Assembly (NCBI GenBank): GCA_035765775.1
Contig: DASTWV010000025.1
Coordinates: 1-42,393, forward strand
Reading direction: 5' to 3'
Length of the DNA stretch: 42,393 nucleotides
DNA from: Actinomycetota bacterium
GTDB taxonomy: Bacteria; Actinomycetota; CADDZG01; JAHWKV01; JAOPZY01
Part shown: in pieces, positions 39,794 to 42,393 of the stretch
Numbering within the stretch: position 1 is the stretch's first letter
Layout of the letters: the number at the start of each line of letters is the position of its first letter
Notes under the pieces: generated by a model
The model's input: the letters and a program-made list of their open reading frames with translations, nothing else
What the model was told of the DNA's origin: nothing
The model's database searches: none
Position numbers and translations under genes: made by a program

Positions 39794-42207
39794 TGTCCCG
39801 CCTCGGGCTCCGCCTCACGCTGCGCAGCGGCCGGGAGGCCGCCGTCCGGCTGCTGATTACCATGGCCGCGGTGGCCATCGGCGTCGCCGTGCTCCTCTCG
39901 GTGCTGGCCGACTACCACGCCTACCAGGCCACCAGCCGGCGGCCCTCGTGGGAGTCGACCACAGGGACCACGGGGACCACGGGGACCACAGGGACCGGGC
40001 CCCTGCCCGCCGCAACCTCGCGCGCCGAGCTGTGGAATTTCAGCGAGAGCATCTACCAGGGCCGCTTCATCGAGACCCTCGACGTCGCTGCCCTCGGACC
40101 CGATGCGCCCACGATCCCCGGCCTGGCGACCCTGCCCGGCCCGGGTGAGTACGTCCCCTCGCCGGCGCTCGCTTCCCTGCTGAGGACCGTGCCCGCGAAC
40201 CAGTTGGGCGACCGGTTCTTCGCCGCCTTCCCGGGGGGCGCCCGGCAGGCAGGCACCCTGGGGGAGGCGGCCCTGCCCGGGCCGACGGCCCTCGCCATCG
40301 TGGTCGGCTATACGCCCGCCCAGCTCCAGGCGCTGCCCGATACTGTTGTCGTCACCCACATCGTCAACGCGCCCCACCTGCAGGGGACCACCCAGATCTA
40401 CCGGTTCGCGTTCGCCATCGGGGCCGTGCTGCTCCTCTTCCCGCTGCTGATCCTGGTGGGCACCGCCACCCGCCTGGCGACCGCCCGCCGGGAGGAGCGC
40501 TACGCCGCCATGCGCTTGGTGGGGGCGACCCCGCACCAGATCAATGTGATCGCCTCGGTGGACGCCGTGGTCTCGGCACTCCTGGGGGCGGTGGTCGGGT
40601 GCGGCATCTTCCTGCTGATCCGGCCCGCCCTGGCGAACGTCTCGCTGTCCGGCGCCCGCTTCTTCACCGACACGGTGACGCCCACCGCGGCGGGCTACGC
40701 CGGGATGATCGTCGGGGTCCCGCTCGCCTCGGCCGCGGCGTCGCTCTGGTCGTTGCGCCGGGTCCGCATCACCCCGCTCGGCGTGGCCCGCCGGGTGACC
40801 CCGCCGCCCCCCCGGGCGTGGCGCCTCATCCCGCTGGCCGTCGGCGTGCCCCTCATCGTCTACTCGATCGCCAAGGCGGCGGGACGCACGGACTCGAAGC
40901 CGCCCACCCCGGCGGTCTTCCTCGGCCTCATCCTCGTCATGAGCGGGCTGGTCCTCGGCGGCTCCTGGCTCACCATGTGGGCCGCCAAGGCCATGGCCAG
41001 GGTCGCCAAGGGGGGGTCGACGCTGCTCGCCGCCCGCCGCCTGGCCGACAACCCGAAGGGCGCCTTCCGGGCGGTCAGCGGGCTGGTGCTGGCGGTGTTC
41101 GTCGGCACGGCGATCGCCGGCCTGGCCCCGGCGGACATCGCCGCCCAGAGCACCGGCAACTATGCCGCCCTCAACCAGGTCCTGCGTATGCAGTTTGTCC
41201 GGGGGCCGGGTGACGGTCTTTCCCCCCAGGAGGAGGCGGGGCTGATCGCCCAGCTGCAGTCCATCGGCGGCGTGAGCGTGATCCCGGTCTACGTGAACCC
41301 GGCGCTGGCCGCCTTCCTGGCGGCGAACCCGCCTCCCGGACCGGGTACGGGCCCGAGCGGCGGCAGCCGGGTGGACCCCGCGCAGAACCCGGACCAGAAC
41401 CCGCCTCCGCCCAGCAACATCGTCACCTGCGCCAGCCTGGCGGGCCTGACCGCCCTGGGCGCCTGCCCGGCCGGGGCCACGGCGGTGCAGCTGGAGACCC
41501 AGGAGCTGTTCACCGACAATCCCCTCGAGATCAACAAGGCCCTCCCCCTGGTCACCGCCCAGAGCCCGGTGGCGGCGGGCGACGTCTCGACCCTCGAGGT
41601 CACGGCCCTGCTGGTGAAGGCCACCTCGGCCGCGGGCCTGGAGCGGGCGCGGACCGTGCTCACGGTGTTCAACGCCACCGGGGGCCAGAGCTTCGGCCCG
41701 AAAGCCGGCGACTCCCTCACCGCCTGGCAGATGGGCGAACTGGAGCCGCAGACCTTCGCTGAGGTCGCCGCCGTGCGCAACGACGATGACAACAACATCA
41801 ACAAGGTGGTGCTGCTCGGCACGGCCCTGACCATCCTGGTGGCGGGCTGCAGCCTGGCGGTGGCCATCGGCGGGAGCCTGGTGGACCGCAAGCGGCCCTT
41901 CTCGCTCATGCGGGTGGCGGGCACGTCGACCGGCACCCTCTACCGGGCGGTGTTCCTGGAGTCCGGGGTCCCGCTGGTGATCGCCGCGGTCGTATCCGCC
42001 CTGGTCGGGCTGGGGGTGGTCACCGCGCTGGTGGACGCCCTGGTCCACCAGCTCGGCCCCGCGGCCGCGCTGGTCCACGGGGCACATCCGGGCGGCATCT
42101 ACTACCTGTTGCTCGGCTCGGGGCTCGGGGCCTCGATGGGCATCATCCTGCTGACCCTGCCGCTGCTCGGCCGGATGACCCTGCCCCAGAACGCCCGCTT
42201 CGAGTAG
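39793..42207 (+). CDS. FtsX-family ABC permease, PadR-controlled
   Basis: The 804-residue permease has an N-terminal helix (LLITMAAVAIGVAVLLSVLADY, about 17-38), an extracellular domain to about 205, and a block of helices with TRLATARREERYAAMRLVGAT (about 227-247). A central membrane pair near 345-400 and further helices (about 420-450) follow. A second extracellular domain spans about 450-670 and the last helices start with the coupling region KRPFSLMRVAGTST. It differs clearly from the other permease in the window. A Thr/Gly repeat (TTGTTGTTGTTGTG near 55-70) coded by a 9-bp tandem repeat lies in the first extracellular domain. Exported substrate unknown; antimicrobial or lipid export is a common role of PadR-linked pairs. 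Confidence 0.9.
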   Translation: MSRLGLRLTLRSGREAAVRLLITMAAVAIGVAVLLSVLADYHAYQATSRRPSWESTTGTTGTTGTTGTGPLPAATSRAELWNFSESIYQGRFIETLDVAALGPDAPTIPGLATLPGPGEYVPSPALASLLRTVPANQLGDRFFAAFPGGARQAGTLGEAALPGPTALAIVVGYTPAQLQALPDTVVVTHIVNAPHLQGTTQIYRFAFAIGAVLLLFPLLILVGTATRLATARREERYAAMRLVGATPHQINVIASVDAVVSALLGAVVGCGIFLLIRPALANVSLSGARFFTDTVTPTAAGYAGMIVGVPLASAAASLWSLRRVRITPLGVARRVTPPPPRAWRLIPLAVGVPLIVYSIAKAAGRTDSKPPTPAVFLGLILVMSGLVLGGSWLTMWAAKAMARVAKGGSTLLAARRLADNPKGAFRAVSGLVLAVFVGTAIAGLAPADIAAQSTGNYAALNQVLRMQFVRGPGDGLSPQEEAGLIAQLQSIGGVSVIPVYVNPALAAFLAANPPPGPGTGPSGGSRVDPAQNPDQNPPPPSNIVTCASLAGLTALGACPAGATAVQLETQELFTDNPLEINKALPLVTAQSPVAAGDVSTLEVTALLVKATSAAGLERARTVLTVFNATGGQSFGPKAGDSLTAWQMGELEPQTFAEVAAVRNDDDNNINKVVLLGTALTILVAGCSLAVAIGGSLVDRKRPFSLMRVAGTSTGTLYRAVFLESGVPLVIAAVVSALVGLGVVTALVDALVHQLGPAAALVHGAHPGGIYYLLLGSGLGASMGIILLTLPLLGRMTLPQNARFE
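39958..39998 (+). repeat. 9-bp in-frame tandem repeat in permease gene
   Basis: Units of the form GGGACCACR occur about four times in a row and encode repeated Thr-Gly-Thr. The unit is a multiple of three, so copy-number change lengthens or shortens an extracellular loop without breaking the gene. Confidence 0.85.
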
Positions 42208-42222
42208 GCCACAGCTAGAGAA

Positions 42223-42393
42223 CTAAACCTCAATCCCAGGATGAGCATGAGGGCGCCACTCCATCTCTACGTACGGGTAGGCCTCTGCCACTACCTGGAA
42301 GCCGAGGCGCTCGTACAGTGCTCGGGCCGGGTTGCCCGCCTCCACGTGCAGCCCAACCGGCATGCCCTCCGCCAGCACCTGGGCGACCACGGC
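42223..42393 (-). CDS. GNAT acetyltransferase, C-terminal part (truncated by window edge)
   Basis: The last 56 residues of a minus-strand gene are visible. They contain GLHVEAGNPARALYERLGFQ, which is the hallmark end of the GNAT fold (beta6, alpha4 and the N-P-A-R-A-L-Y-E-x-L-G-F motif), then AYPYVEMEW and a short tail. These enzymes acetylate small molecules or proteins with acetyl-CoA. The substrate cannot be inferred from this part. It converges on the PadR-linked permease gene with 15 bases between stops. Confidence 0.85.
   Translation of the reverse strand, partial: AVVAQVLAEGMPVGLHVEAGNPARALYERLGFQVVAEAYPYVEMEWRPHAHPGIEV

Noticed and set aside
39772-42087. 771-codon open frame on the minus strand
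   Set aside because: It mirrors the second permease and has the same antisense composition; the plus-strand gene has clear membrane helices and coupling motifs.

Overview
The window is a chromosomal segment of very high GC content from what looks like an Actinomycetota bacterium. The markers are mostly lineage-typical: a DUF4193 acidic zinc-ribbon protein, a TIGR03086/MDMPI-type enzyme, the actinobacterial phage-shock set pspA-pspAA-htpX-pspAB, separate but overlapping lnt and polyprenol-phosphate-mannose synthase genes (fused in mycobacteria), a GGED/PKT-type phosphofructokinase, many GTG starts and at least one apparently leaderless promoter. I cannot place it more finely. No rRNA, tRNA, CRISPR array or complete insertion sequence is visible.

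Layout. 1-4.6 kb: a gene tail, an uncharacterised 415-base stretch with a 10-bp tandem repeat, three minus-strand genes (MDMPI-like, unknown, RibD/DHFR-like), a frameshifted membrane-protein remnant, a XerC/D-type tyrosine recombinase and a 48-aa membrane peptide. 4.6-9.3 kb: a divergent monofunctional glycosyltransferase-51, an unknown protein, a 'secreted repeat' lipoprotein, a 58-aa Pro-rich protein and a SulP anion transporter with a clean terminator. 9.3-14.5 kb: a stress and envelope block with an atypical thioredoxin divergent from a metallothionein (a 41-nt palindrome between them), the Psp operon, and an L,D-transpeptidase lipoprotein. 14.5-18.8 kb: two small membrane or anchored proteins, a Ser/Thr kinase, RNase Z and TatC. 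18.9-23.6 kb: a DUF3048 lipoprotein, a bifunctional class A PBP and a 5'-3' exonuclease. 23.7-27.1 kb: a DedA-PAP2 fusion, a PPi-type phosphofructokinase, a receiver-like protein and an unusual lower-GC orphan. 27.4-29.2 kb: a duplicated His-rich helical lipoprotein followed by a cupredoxin lipoprotein. 29.2-34.1 kb: dpm1-lnt-DUF4193, an acyl-CoA dehydrogenase and a ComF-type phosphoribosyltransferase. 34.1-42.2 kb: a lipoprotein coupled to an ABC ATPase and FtsX/MacB permease, then a PadR regulator coupled to a second ATPase-permease pair. A truncated GNAT acetyltransferase closes the window.

The main theme is the cell envelope. It includes peptidoglycan synthesis and cross-linking (GT51, class A PBP, L,D-transpeptidase), membrane stress (Psp set), protein export (TatC), lipoprotein maturation (Lnt) with six predicted lipoproteins, and two lipoprotein/lipid-type ABC exporters. 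A second theme is metal and redox chemistry: metallothionein, thioredoxin, cupredoxin and the duplicated lipoprotein with four invariant histidines per repeat. That lipoprotein/cupredoxin pair is the best candidate here for something not well described. The small metallothionein, the 48-aa peptide and the partial end genes were read directly from the bases.
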